From Lineolata rhizophorae (taxonomy: Eukaryota > Ascomycota > Dothideomycetes > Lineolatales > Lineolataceae): a stretch of 64,000 bases of DNA. Positions 34,000-44,257 of the stretch are shown piece by piece; within the stretch, counting starts at the first letter, position 1, and every line of letters starts with the position of its first letter. Both the position numbers and the translations under genes were made by a program. Under the pieces are notes generated by a model. That model was not told where the DNA came from. It searched no databases and worked only from the letters and a program-made list of their open reading frames with translations. Location: positions 321,871-385,870 of the forward strand of contig MU001676.1 of the NCBI GenBank assembly GCA_010093515.1. The letters are read 5' to 3'.

Positions 34000-36272
34000 T
34001 TAAGTAACGCGATAAAACTCTGGCGCATATTCGAGAAGCCAGCCCTTTTCAATCTTCGTGATGTCTTTGATGAACGTCCTGTTCGCGGTCTCGGTGATCT
34101 CGTGGAAGATGACCCAGTCTGCCTTCCTGTTCTGCAACTTGTTAGGCCGAGTACGAGAATATCAGAAGGGAGAACAGATTAGACTTACGAACATCAAAGA
34201 TGATGGATGCGCCCATAGAACTGTGCTCTCGTCTACAGTTCTGAAGCTCCCGTCCGGCTGCATCCTCGCCGCATGGGCAAAGAAGCCCATAGTCAAACAC
34301 CTTCGAATCTGCTCTCCTTTATTCATCCCACCACCGACCCTCATGACATCGTGTTGTCCCGCCAAACTCTCATCTACATGAATCCCTAACTTTTCCAAAT
34401 ACTTCCTCAACTGATTCCTCACGCTCACCGCCCGACTCATCGCCTTGAAGCTGAGTCCATTATTCCTGCACCACCCCTGATCCTTTTTGCCCTTTGTTAC
34501 AAACGCAAAGTACGCATTCAACAATGTCAAATGGTCTCCCTCCTCAGCCGCAAACCGCCTCCTCATAGCCTCTTCGTCCTTCTTACCCAGTTCCAGCCAC
34601 ACGCCTCCACCGCCACCTTGCCCCGCCACACTCACCATTGCCGCCACGCTCAGCATCTCGCTCAGCACACCCAACTTGTCCGCGCCTAGCAGCCCACGCG
34701 CCAGCATCGGCTCCACGGCGCCCAGCTCCGCCATGCGCATACCAAGCGGCTTCGTCAGTCTCGCCGCAGCGTCCAGAGCTCCGAGCGCATACAGCATCTC
34801 GAGCGCGCGCGTGACGAGCGCGGCTGGTGGCGCCGTTACGAACGGGAAGCGCGCCACGTTATCGAAGCCGAGCGCCTTCAGTTGGAGGATCACGGGCGCT
34901 AGGTCCGAGCGGCATATTTCCGGGGGCGACGTCGCGGGCAGCACGTGCTCAAAGACGTGCTCGGGGTAGAGCCGGTAGCACTTGCCGGGTTGAGTGCGGC
35001 CGGCGCGGCCGGCGCGCTGCACGGCCGAGGCGCGCGAGATGGGCGTCGAGGTCAGGACGGCGATGCCGGTGGTCGGGTTGTAGGCGCGCTGCTTGGCGAA
35101 CCCTGGGTCCACGACGTGCGTGATACCGTCGATGGTGACAGAGGCCTCGGCAATGTTGGTCGCAAAGATGACTTTGCGTGTGTTTTCCGCCGCGGGCGAG
35201 AAGACGTACATTTGCTGGTCGGGCGGGAGACCGGCATAGAGCGGGAGCGGTTGGAGGCTGGGGAGGGAGGGGTTGAGCTCGGCGGATAGCGTAGTGATGC
35301 GTGAGCAGGCGGTTTCGATCTCCTCGCGACCGGTCAGAAAGACGAGGACATCGCCGGCGCGAGCTTCGTACTTGTGGATATCGAGCACGGTTTGGATGGC
35401 GCGCTCGAGATAGTCGTGCGTCGGCTTCTCAAGGTAGTGGATATCGACAGGGTAGGCGCGGCCCTCGAGGCTGATGATACGGCCGATAAAGCCGCCTATT
35501 TCGGTCTGCGGGTCGTTGCTGTTGGAGTTGTTCGTGGCCGTTTCTCCACCTCCGTCATTTGGGGTTTTATCGCTCTTGTCGTCATTGTCATCCTCAACAA
35601 AGAAGCGAAGGAAGTCCTCCGCCTGAAGAGTCGCGCTGCTGACCACGATTCGGAGATCTGATCGCTTTGTCCTAATCTTCTTCAATAGACCAAGTAGTAC
35701 ATCGGAGCTGAGAGACCGCTCGTGGGCCTCGTCAACCATGATAACTGAGTATCGGGATAATAAAGGATCGGCTAACGCTTCACGCAGAAGCAGGCCATCC
35801 GTCAGGAACTTTATACGGGTAACCTCTGAAGTGACATCTTCGAACCGTATGGAATAGCCAACCTGACTCCGACGTCAGAGTGTTGTTCCAAGCTCTGACG
35901 AGGAAAATTTACCTCCCGCCCAACATTACACCTCATCTCCTCCGCGACTCGTCCTGCTACAGTTACGGCTGCAACTCTACGAGGCTTTCCACAGGAGACG
36001 AATTAGCTGACGCATTTGCATAGAAGTAACACGTGACCTGACGTACCTACCTGCGTCACCGCAATAACCTTCCCGTCCACACACCATCCGGCCTTTTCTA
36101 GGAACTGTGGAATCTGTGTAGTTTTACCGCTTCCTGTCTGGCCGATCACGATTGTAACCGGAAATGACTCGATTAGATACAATAGACTATCTCTATGGCG
36201 AGCAATTGGAAGTAACGACGGAGGCTTGTGGAGTGCCGGCACAAAAGCGTCACTACCATCAGGATCGGCCAT
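34000..36272 (-). CDS. DEAH-box RNA helicase, DHX35 type
   Basis: Four exons on the minus strand (36051-36272, 35913-35984, 34189-35862, 34000-34131), 699 residues. Helicase motifs in order: Walker A GQTGSGKTTQ (residues 44-53), PRRVAA (Ia), DEAH (142-145), SATL (III), and QRAGRAGRTQPGKCYRLY (VI). The winged-helix, ratchet and OB-fold parts follow, ending in WVIFHEITET, then FIKDITKIEKGWLLEYAPEF. The short N-terminus without RS or zinc domains, and the overall length near 700, point to DHX35, a component of spliceosomal C complex present in most fungi but missing in budding yeast, rather than Prp2, Prp16, Prp22 or Prp43. Insert of acidic/Asn-rich residues after SATL is seen. It shares an upstream region with LSM8. 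Confidence 0.9.
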
Positions 36273-36685
36273 TTTGATTTAAATCAGTTTGCTAGACTCC
36301 TCTGGGGAGAGAGAAAGCCACATGAGCAAATGTGAGAAATTTCGTTTTGATGAACAGATACGTTTGCAGATTGCAACCGAGATGTAAAGACAGGCGCCAA
36401 GGCCTCCGGAACCCAAGTGGACGCTTGGGCCACACCCAAAATTTAGGCCAAGCGACCCGAGTCGTGCCTTCAAATCCAGTGCCACCTTACTCCGCTGTAT
36501 CTCTAGATATGGAGTAGAACCGTCGCAAACCTCTCGATTTCCATCTTGTGCCGCACACAATATCCTCCGATCTGCGCTCTCTTCTCATCATCGAAAGCTG
36601 GAAGTTGCGTTGCCATTTTCGCAGAAGGGAAGGGATTCACGGCCCGATATTGTCCAACCCGCCACGCCACTTCAACTAGGCCACC
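36273..36685. promoter_or_regulatory. Bidirectional promoter region of DHX35-like (-) and LSM8 (+)
   Basis: 413 bases between two divergent start codons of splicing-related genes; both promoters must be here. No TATA-like element close to either ATG was seen. Confidence 0.6.
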
Positions 36686-37033
36686 ATGTCGCTTTACCCA
36701 TACGTCAATAGTAAGTTAATCTCTGTTGCTAACTCTTACGAGAAACTTATGCAAGCAATAGAGAAGGTTTTAGTTATCACCGTAGACGGCCGCACGTTAA
36801 CGGGCACCCTGGTCTCATGCGACCAGGTAACCAACCTCGTGCTGAGCGACACCGTCGAGCGCATCATCCGCCCCGCCGACGACCCGGAGCCGAGCTCGGA
36901 GACCAGCCACGGGCTATACTTGGTTCGTGGTGACAATGTGGTGGTCTGTGGGCTAGTGGATGAAGAACTAGACAAGAGCATCGACTGGACGAGGGTGCGC
37001 GGGGACGTCATCTGCTCGACGAAACACGTGTGA
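36686..37033 (+). CDS. lsm8: U6 snRNA-associated Sm-like protein LSM8
   Basis: Two exons (36686-36710, 36762-37033), 98 residues. Exon 1 encodes MSLYPYVN and the intron falls inside the next lysine codon, giving MSLYPYVNKKVLVITVDGRT. Sm1 motif VLVITVDGRTLTGTLVSCDQ and Sm2 motif GLYLVRGDNVVVCGLVDEE are complete. The divergent GTLVSCDQVTNLVLSDTVER is the LSM8 version rather than LSM1 or another Sm core. LSM8 defines the nuclear LSM2-8 ring that binds the U-tail of U6 snRNA. The 51-nt intron is a multiple of three and lacks a stop, so unspliced RNA would still read in frame with 17 extra residues. Confidence 0.95.
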   Translation: MSLYPYVNSKLISVANSYEKLMQAIEKVLVITVDGRTLTGTLVSCDQVTNLVLSDTVERIIRPADDPEPSSETSHGLYLVRGDNVVVCGLVDEELDKSIDWTRVRGDVICSTKHV

Positions 37034-37666
37034 AGAACGAGTAGGAAAGGACAAAGGACAATAAGCCGTAAGCAAAGGCTGAGATAAAGCACGGTTTGCA
37101 AGAAGCTAGAGGGTGGGTAGCGCAACTTGTGCTTCAAAATTGGGCCTGAGACAGTAACACCAGCGCCGACGTAATTAGCCCAGGCATGGTGCGATAAACG
37201 GGGTCCTAAGAAAGAAGGCCTCACAGCTTTGATGCGTTTTAACATGGACTCTAGACAAAACGTAGGTTTCTTTGTCAGAACTGTCTATCAGAGCGAGTGG
37301 AATAACCAGCCTTATGCTTGCAGCGCGCCTTTAGCAACTTCGTTTGGAGATCAGAACCGAGATGCCGCTTCTAGTGCGGATAATAAGAACGAGCTTCTGA
37401 ACCGGTAGAGGCTAGAATCCCTGCTGGAATTCAAGTTAAGACTTGGATTTGAAACTTGAGCTATAGTTCTCCCTACATATCGTTCTGTCTTCCGTGCATT
37501 AGTCCCTTATCGCAACTTCGACCTTTCGGTCGTTGGAACCGACGGGAGGATCCACTCTTGACTACCGTAGGGAATTTAAAATCTATTTAAAGTTTACCTC
37601 TCATGAAACTAGCGTGGCTGCGCCAACCCCAAGAACAACTGGATGATTTGGCGTATCATCGCAAGC
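37034..37666. other. Intergenic between convergent genes, no gene seen
   Basis: The 3' flanks of LSM8 and the 2H phosphoesterase gene meet here. Frames present on the minus strand are antisense continuations without motifs. Confidence 0.55.
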
Positions 37667-39040
37667 TCATAGTGGGACGGGCCGTCCAACTAAATCCGCA
37701 TCTTCGCTGCCCCTTCCAAACTTGACATAGCCAAGTTGCACTTCCAGACCTTTCTCTGCTCCAACCACCCATTTCACTCTCTTTTTGTCTTCCCAGTACA
37801 CCCGCCTAAGCCACTCATTCACATTCTCAATCTCCTCCACCCAACGCTGCATTCTTTCCCTTTTCATGTTCCCTAGAGCTGCATCGTCCCCACCGAACCA
37901 CTTGTTTCCAACGAACCGCCCTATCGTCACGTGTGCCAATGGCGCTGTATAACAGGTATCGATCTCGACGCCGCTTTCGAGCGCATGGTTCTGCAATGAG
38001 GCTCGGAGATGGTTATAGGTGAACTGAGAGTCAACTTCGTTAGGGCGTGCTGCTGGAACAAAACCAACGGCTACGCCCTTGGCGTCGAACATCACTTGCG
38101 GCTCAACCAAGCAAGCGCGTATGCCATTGGGTTTACCAGAATCTGGTGGCCCTGCAGAAGGATTGATGCCATCTGGATTACCAGATCCACTTGCAAGAGT
38201 GAACGGAAGATCGAGCATCTTTTGCAGTCGATGGTTTCCGACTTGAGCGTATACGAAACGAAGATGAGACACTGAGTGTCTATGCGAAAGCTCAAGAACG
38301 GAAAGATGCATATCGACGGCGCGGATTGGGTAGAGGTCTAAAGGCCGAGTCGTGTTAGACTTAAGAGTGTGGCGTCCAAAGAACCGGCGGCGTTGGTTGT
38401 TGTTAGGCATTTGGAGGGGTTCTACCGTCGCCAACCAACGTAGTGAGTTTCTGTTGGATATCGTGGAGTAACTCAAGGACTTGAGCGGTAGGACGAGCCC
38501 AGATAACCAGACAGTTTACGTCGTGTGTTGAGAGCTCATCTTCCTCGATAGAGGTCCGTCTGTACGATAGGTGCTTGATCAGTGCCGCATCAGGAATTAT
38601 CGATGCGGAGGCTGAGTTGGAAACGGCGGTCTGGAAGCTATCTTTGCTTTCATTGTCTGGAGGATCTGGGGGTAGAAGTGCCGCAATGGACTTAGAAAGC
38701 CCGGCCTGCCGAAAGGAGGTGTAGGCTTCTTGTATTTTGGCCTAGCAGTAAGGGTGACATAAACCCCGGTTGATAAGCGAATTCCATTCTTAAATACTGA
38801 GTAGAATAATAATGGTAGACTGAACAATGGCAATGAGTCTTAAGGTAGTGACAGCTGGATTGATGGAACCACTAGTTTGGGGGAAATCTACATCGCCAGA
38901 ATCTAAGCCGGAAAACTTACAGGGTCCCCTTGGCAATTTGGATCGTCTATGAGGTCTTGATACCAGTTCTTGATATTTGTATCACCAGGTTGTTGCGGCG
39001 GAAACGAGAAAAGACGTGCGGAATTTGTATTAGAGCCCAT
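37667..39040 (-). CDS. 2H-superfamily RNA ligase/cyclic phosphodiesterase-like protein
   Basis: Three exons on the minus strand (38921-39040, 38426-38741, 37667-38337), 368 residues. The second intron has a clear CTAACACGAC branch region before CTTTAG. Two H-x-(S/T) motifs mark the 2H phosphoesterase fold: HLS at 156-158 in AVDMHLSVLELSH and HVT at 281-283 in APLAHVTIGRFV. Between them are VMFDAKGVAVGFVP and a hydrophilic loop. The N-terminal part (WYQDLIDDPNCQGDPAKIQE, then VNCLVIWARPTAQVLELLHD) matches the fungal family annotated as RNA ligase/cyclic nucleotide phosphodiesterase. Such enzymes open 2',3'-cyclic phosphates; the real substrate is unknown. An ATG at 39103 in the same frame would add 21 residues. 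Confidence 0.82.
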
Positions 39041-39449
39041 TTTCAAAGAAAGATCCCCAGAGAGCTCGTCTTCATTGCGGTTTTTGACATTTCCAACTGA
39101 CATGACGGCGGTGAAATGCTTTATATAACCATAGTCAAGTAGGCCACAACACGTCTGTGGTGATACGCAAGATTTGTGCTTGTTCATGCAGCTAGCGGTA
39201 GTGGGATCTTTACCCCGTCCATTGGAACACGGCACAGCCGAGGGTCGCTGCACAGCCACACTACCGTCATCCTGACAGGATTCTCAACGCCTCAGTGGAA
39301 AGCCAGCGCTAATGCCTCTCGGACGGATTGCACTCCCCGACTGAAAAGGGTATCTTTCTTCTGACGGATGACAAGCACGTGAGCCTATTCCTGAATAGAT
39401 CTCATTGGTCTTCCATAGCCACAGTGAAAAGAAACTCCGTCATCAGTAC
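39041..39449. other. Intergenic, no gene seen
   Basis: Upstream of the 2H gene and downstream of the CorA-like gene, both on the minus strand. The frame of the 2H gene stays open to 39259, with a possible alternative start at 39103. Otherwise nothing recognised. Confidence 0.5.
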
Positions 39450-41222
39450 CTAAACCTTGTCCTCCAAATCTTTTTCCCTGCGATCGATCGCTTTATCAGT
39501 ACTTCTTTTCCAAATGAACCAGCAAAAGAAGGTCAAGGCAGTCAGTCCGACACTGGCTACAACAAGAATCCACCACTGCGACGACACCAAAAGTCGGGTA
39601 TCTTTTGGTGCGGAGGCTGATGATGACGGTTCGTTTTCCGGCCCAGAAATTATATTCGTACCTAGGATACCCTAGGCTAGCGTGAGTAATTCTCTCTAGT
39701 TAAAGCAAAACTGGGGTTTATAATACCGATACAAATGTTCCAGGGAGGAAGAGCATAGAGACAATAGCAATTGTGCGTGTTGCTGCTCCTTCGCGCATGG
39801 CATTTTTGGCCATTTCGGCATTTGCCTGGCTGTCAAATCTCGAATTCATGTTGAACATCTATGCAAATGTTAATGAGTTAGGTTCTCGGTCTTAGCATAG
39901 CCAGCACAAAATTATTTACGTACCAGATCCATCAACCGCTGCGCAGTCGAGGCCACATCTTCGATTGAGGTCTTGAAGTAGGTGATCTGATTTTCAAACC
40001 GGTCCAGCTCCTCTTCGACCCTGTAGAATAGCCAATCTCGCCGGTCTAGGTCCGGCATTTTGCGAACTTGCTTGTAAAACGCATCATGCTGTTTTCGTAG
40101 ACGCTTAATAACGCCGAGGATGAAATTCAGCTGCACCTTATCTTGATCAAGACTGGTCAAAGTGAGGTGCAACTGCTGGAGATCAATCGATTCGAGCTGT
40201 TTTCTTCCTTGGTGAGCCTTGCGGACTTCGTTGCGGACACTGTCGCGCGGATCCCTGGCCGCTCGCCGATAATACTGTATGGTAGAGTTGAAATGGAATA
40301 GCGACAGGGCGAAGGGATTCTCGGCAAGAGCAGCCGTGGTCGGTTGCGCGACCAATTCCTTCAGTTTGTCCGTGAGTTCGACTTTGAGATGGTCTGGTAG
40401 GTCGTTGAACGATCGGTATTTAATTAGCACGACGGTCGTCTTGTTCCTCACATCGTAGTTGGTGACTATCGTCATTTTCATGTCGGCGTCCTTACGAGCA
40501 TCTCGTAAGTACATACGCGCTCGTATGGCATACCAGAATTCTAAGATCATTAGCAGACTAACCATTTCTTTCAGCATGATACATACATACCAAAAGACTG
40601 AATTTCTCCCTTGCCATCCCGATTGACCCTAGACCCGAAAATTTGCTCTTGGCCTCGTATATGTGAGCATGCGCCAGGAGCGAAGTTATATCGCTTCAAT
40701 ATCTTCAGTAGGGAGTCGTGCGAGACATTTAATTCATCGGGCACTTCCGGTCTTAGCTTCTCATCTACTAGGACGCTCGAGTCGGCACTTTTTGTCGATC
40801 TTGTCGCCGCGGCTTTCGAGGTCTCCTCTTGAAGTTCATTCGCTCGAAGCACCTTTGCGGCCTTCTCGTTTCTCCTGACGGCTTCTGCGGCCTTTTCATG
40901 GACATTGGGCTCCATTAAAATGAACCTAATTTGAGGTTGTTTTGGAGACTAGACAAGGTAAGTGAGCGATGCGGGATCGTCGAAACGTCGGAGCCAGTTT
41001 TACCTCGAGGAGCTTGTCTATGCCCTCATCGTCATAGTAATTCGATTTGCTCGTGCATTTGTCGTGATCTAGAATCAACACATGGGAGTCAGGAGGATAC
41101 TTTTCAGACCTCCAGGATGTGGATTCTTCTTTGAGTTCTTTTTGGCAAAGCTGTCCGTCATCGAAAGCGGAAAAGTACGAGGAGATATTGAAGGGATAAT
41201 TCTCGTAGCCAGAGGACGACAT
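39450..41222 (-). CDS. Fungal CorA-like divalent-cation transporter
   Basis: Five exons on the minus strand: 41004-41222, 40591-40948, 39924-40540, 39727-39858, 39450-39671, 515 residues. A large N-terminal soluble part ends in helical segments (LDRFENQITYFKTSIEDVAS), then MFNMNSRFDSQANAEMAKNA and membrane helix 1 (TRTIAIVSMLFLPGTFVSGI, about 425-444). A short loop and membrane helix 2 follow (WWILVVASVGLTALTFFCWF, about 474-493), with a charged C-terminus. This is the CorA layout of two C-terminal helices. The canonical GMN after helix 1 reads GTN (446-448), a change seen in divergent fungal CorA-like proteins whose magnesium transport is unproven. Exon B uses the acceptor TCTAG at 40949-40953, which keeps phase 0 and encodes RFILMEPN. 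Confidence 0.85.
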
Positions 41223-41956
41223 GATGGATGCAAGGCTGTGGTAGCTTTAGCTCGTTGCGAAATTAAACGCTAAGGAGACCTAGTGTACAGTAGGCTAGGA
41301 TAATGCGAAGCTTGAGCACCTGTTCCTTAGCGAGCGAACCCGATGATCTTAACAATAAACAATGTTTGAGTAGGCTGCCATTTCGAAGGTCAATATGCGA
41401 AGGCAAAAGTTGAGTCAGGTCAGCCCGTGCGATCGACCTATGTAGTCGACGCAGCTCCAGGGAGTAGGCAGACGGACGAGGCTGTAACAGCTACGGGGAT
41501 ATTTGTGGCAGCCATCGTGCAACAAGTGTTTCCGGCAGTTGTCGCGGGGGTCACGCCCGGCTGTGCCGATGGTGCTTGACGCTGCCAAGAAACGCCACGC
41601 GTCTTGACCGGTCCTGTCCCACGCAGTCTTCTAGTCTTGTACACGATGCGCTGGGTGCATAGATTAACTCGAACTACAGGCAGAGTCAAACGACTTAACT
41701 GACAGCTTTGACGTCAATCCACGAGTCGGGCTGCATACTGGATGTGTATGGAACAAATGCCGATATATCTGAACGGCTACTCATTGCTGACCACTGACAA
41801 GTTGTCGTATCCTGTAGTTAAAGATGAAATCAAGGAATGGATCAGCACCTGAAATACAAACTAAACTGGTTTACATTCAAATAATATGTTGATTTTTGAA
41901 GCATATAGCAATACGACGCGCACTAATCAACATATACAAACCAAACCAGGGCCTCT
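41223..41956. other. Intergenic, no gene seen
   Basis: About 730 bases upstream of the CorA-like gene. A minus-strand frame at 41438-41689 has no motif and no ATG-linked homology. Confidence 0.5.
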
Positions 41957-42740
41957 TTACAAAGCCGCAAGTATTGGGACACCAACAGCCGCGAACACCA
42001 ACCCAGCTACGAAGCCGCCAGTCGGCGCCGCCCCATCATCACTCGACGTCGTCGTCGCGGTAGCATCAGTGTCCGAGCCAGTTTCCTCGGAGCCCGTCGG
42101 CGTCGTTGGCGACGTCGGCATCGTAGTCGCCGCACCAGCGTTCGACGTGTCGGTCGTCGCGGACCCACTAGATCCGCCTAAAAAAGTATATGAGCAATAA
42201 TCTAATCCAGACTTACTTTTTACCTTCCTTTATATCACTTACCGTCGGTCATTGAGCCTTCCGTTTGCAGCACTGCACTTTGACATCCGTCTGACTCGGG
42301 TACTGATCGCTCAGCACCGTGGCGCCAGTCGAAACCGGCGTGGCCGCCTCAGCAACGCTCGAGAAGATAGCCGGCCAGCTAGCCGTTGGAGTACCCGTGC
42401 ATAGATCCTCAGACACGCTACTCAGGATGTTCTCCCAATTGGTGACGTCGCGTTCGGAGTGCGCGCCGTGGACGTACAGGCAGTCCATGCGGCCGCTCCA
42501 GCTTTCAAAGAAGGCGTTGGTGGTGCACATGCAGACCTGGTAGCTGTCAATTTCGTCGAGAGTCTCACAGTCGGTCTGAATAGTGGTGACTTGAATACAG
42601 GGTGGAATGGACTCTGGAGAAGGACTTGTAATGTTGGGTGAACAGACGCTCTCGATGTAATCATCTCCGACATCTTGACGCGAGAGGAGCTTAGCGGAGG
42701 CTAGGGTGACGGTTGTGAGGACTACGGGGAGCTTTATCAT
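41957..42740 (-). CDS. Putative GPI-anchored secreted protein, exon junction unresolved
   Basis: The first part (from ATG at 42740 down to about 42274) has a signal peptide (MIKLPVVLTTVTLASA) and a Cys-containing domain with VCMCTTNAFFESWSGRMDC, VHGAHSERDVTNW and CTGTPTASWPAIFSSV. This pattern is common in secreted Pezizomycotina proteins of unknown role. The second part (about 42177 down to 41957) is Ser/Thr/Gly-rich and ends in the hydrophobic tail GGFVAGLVFAAVGVPILAAL, suggesting a GPI anchor. The strong donor GTAAGT at 42242 does not join them: the first frame meets a TGA at 42249-42251 before it. A weak donor GTGCTG (42273) with the acceptor at 42168-42169 restores the frame and gives 225 residues. 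Otherwise a one-base indel near 42278 is needed. Function unknown. Confidence 0.6.
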
Positions 42741-44257
42741 TGTGAACGCTGGGATAGAATTCGAATACTTGTGTGAAATTAAAGTTTTTAGCATTAAAAG
42801 CAACTCGCGGAAAATAGTTGGGAGCTTAGCGGAATCTGCGGAACGAGGCTAAGAAAACACAGAGAGCTCTTAAGAGTCCCTTCCCATATGCAAGAAATGG
42901 CTTGTAGGGTAGATATACTCCGACCTGGATAAAGTCGCCAGTGCAGCAACCAACTGGGAAACTGAACGGCAGCTTCGGAACTTCGCACTAGGAAGGATGA
43001 AGGATTGCATTTGAGCCACTCAGGAAGTCGCGAACTCGCGATGCAATAAAACTAAATCTCGGGTAGAGCTCGATACTGCGCCTCTTACGATAGGGATTTC
43101 CTACTTAGTGGACGCATCGCGACCCCGCACTAGCTCTCTTGGTCAGGGCTTTCGAGCGAGTGATTGCCTATTACATTGCTTAAAGCTTGGCAGGAAGAAG
43201 GTTCGGAGACGAAAAATGGGAAGTGAGAGACTGAATATGGGTATCTAATAAACGAGCCATAGTCTCCCGCTTTGGTTTTGCCAGTAGATTGGCAGAGCGA
43301 TCATCGTAAATCAATAGATTTGCTCTAACTAGAATGGGCGATGCTGGATAACCGAATGTAGAGTTGTCAATGCATTACAAATCCCAGCACTTGCACCATA
43401 GAAAATCCGAAGAAGACTCTCTCACAGAACGAGAAAAAGCTCCTGTCGTCGTTGATTAGGTAGTGCTTCGTACCTAGGCTGAATGATCTTGGTACAAAAT
43501 AGGAATGTATATACCAAAACGAAAGTTAGTTCGACGGAAGTTGTGGTAAGAAATGCGGTGTTGAACAGAAGCGTTTCTTTGTGGTTGGACCCTCTGAGAC
43601 GGAGAACCAGTGGCTCTGCCTCAGAATCGTATGGAAGGTTCGAATCTAAGCGAATGCACAGAGCACTAGTTGTACTACGTATAGCACCACCCTGTTAATG
43701 GAAGCCTGCTGGGTGACAGGCGCAAGTCACAAGTGGCGTGCAGACGGACAAGGCGGAGTCAGGTCACCGAGGCAGGTGCCTGGCCGGAACAGCTCGTGTT
43801 TTGGTGGAAAAGAGCACCGGTTGGGTCACATTGACCGGAAAATCATTTGGCCGAAGTGCAGCTGTGAGACAGCTCAAACATCATCGCTACCCCCCATGTT
43901 GCCTTCCTAGCCCACATTCATCCCAGCTGATTCAGCACCTACCAGCCCGACAAATCCACTCCGCCTCGTAGGTCTTTGTCTTTCTCCCACTCGCCGAATC
44001 TATCTCGCGAGAACAGGCAAACCCTATTTTCGACTGCGCCAGAAACCTCTCCGTACACGTTACTCTGCAGTGCGGGGCAAATCGGAGGTGTTTATACCCC
44101 TCTTTCGGCGTTTTATCCCCGGAACAAGCAGTAACCGTTGCATCACCACCAAGCCCATATCTCGCCACCTTCGACCTTGAATATAAGCTCCCGGAGCTCA
44201 GGCAAGCTGGGGAAGAGGAGGCACTCCAGTGAGGACTATAGTCCTGTCAAGAAAATC
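42741..44257. other. 1.5-kb intergenic region, no gene seen
   Basis: Lies between the GPI-protein start and UBA1. A GGTTCGAATC stretch at about 43637 resembles a tRNA B box, but no matching A box or acceptor stem was found. The last 120 bases are an open frame in phase with UBA1 (see findings). Confidence 0.5.

Noticed and set aside
41438-41689. Small minus-strand frame between the CorA-like and GPI-type genes
   Set aside because: No motif, signal peptide or conserved pattern, and composition like its surroundings.
43600-43680. Possible tRNA because of GGTTCGAATC at about 43637
   Set aside because: No A box at the right distance, no acceptor or anticodon stem could be folded.
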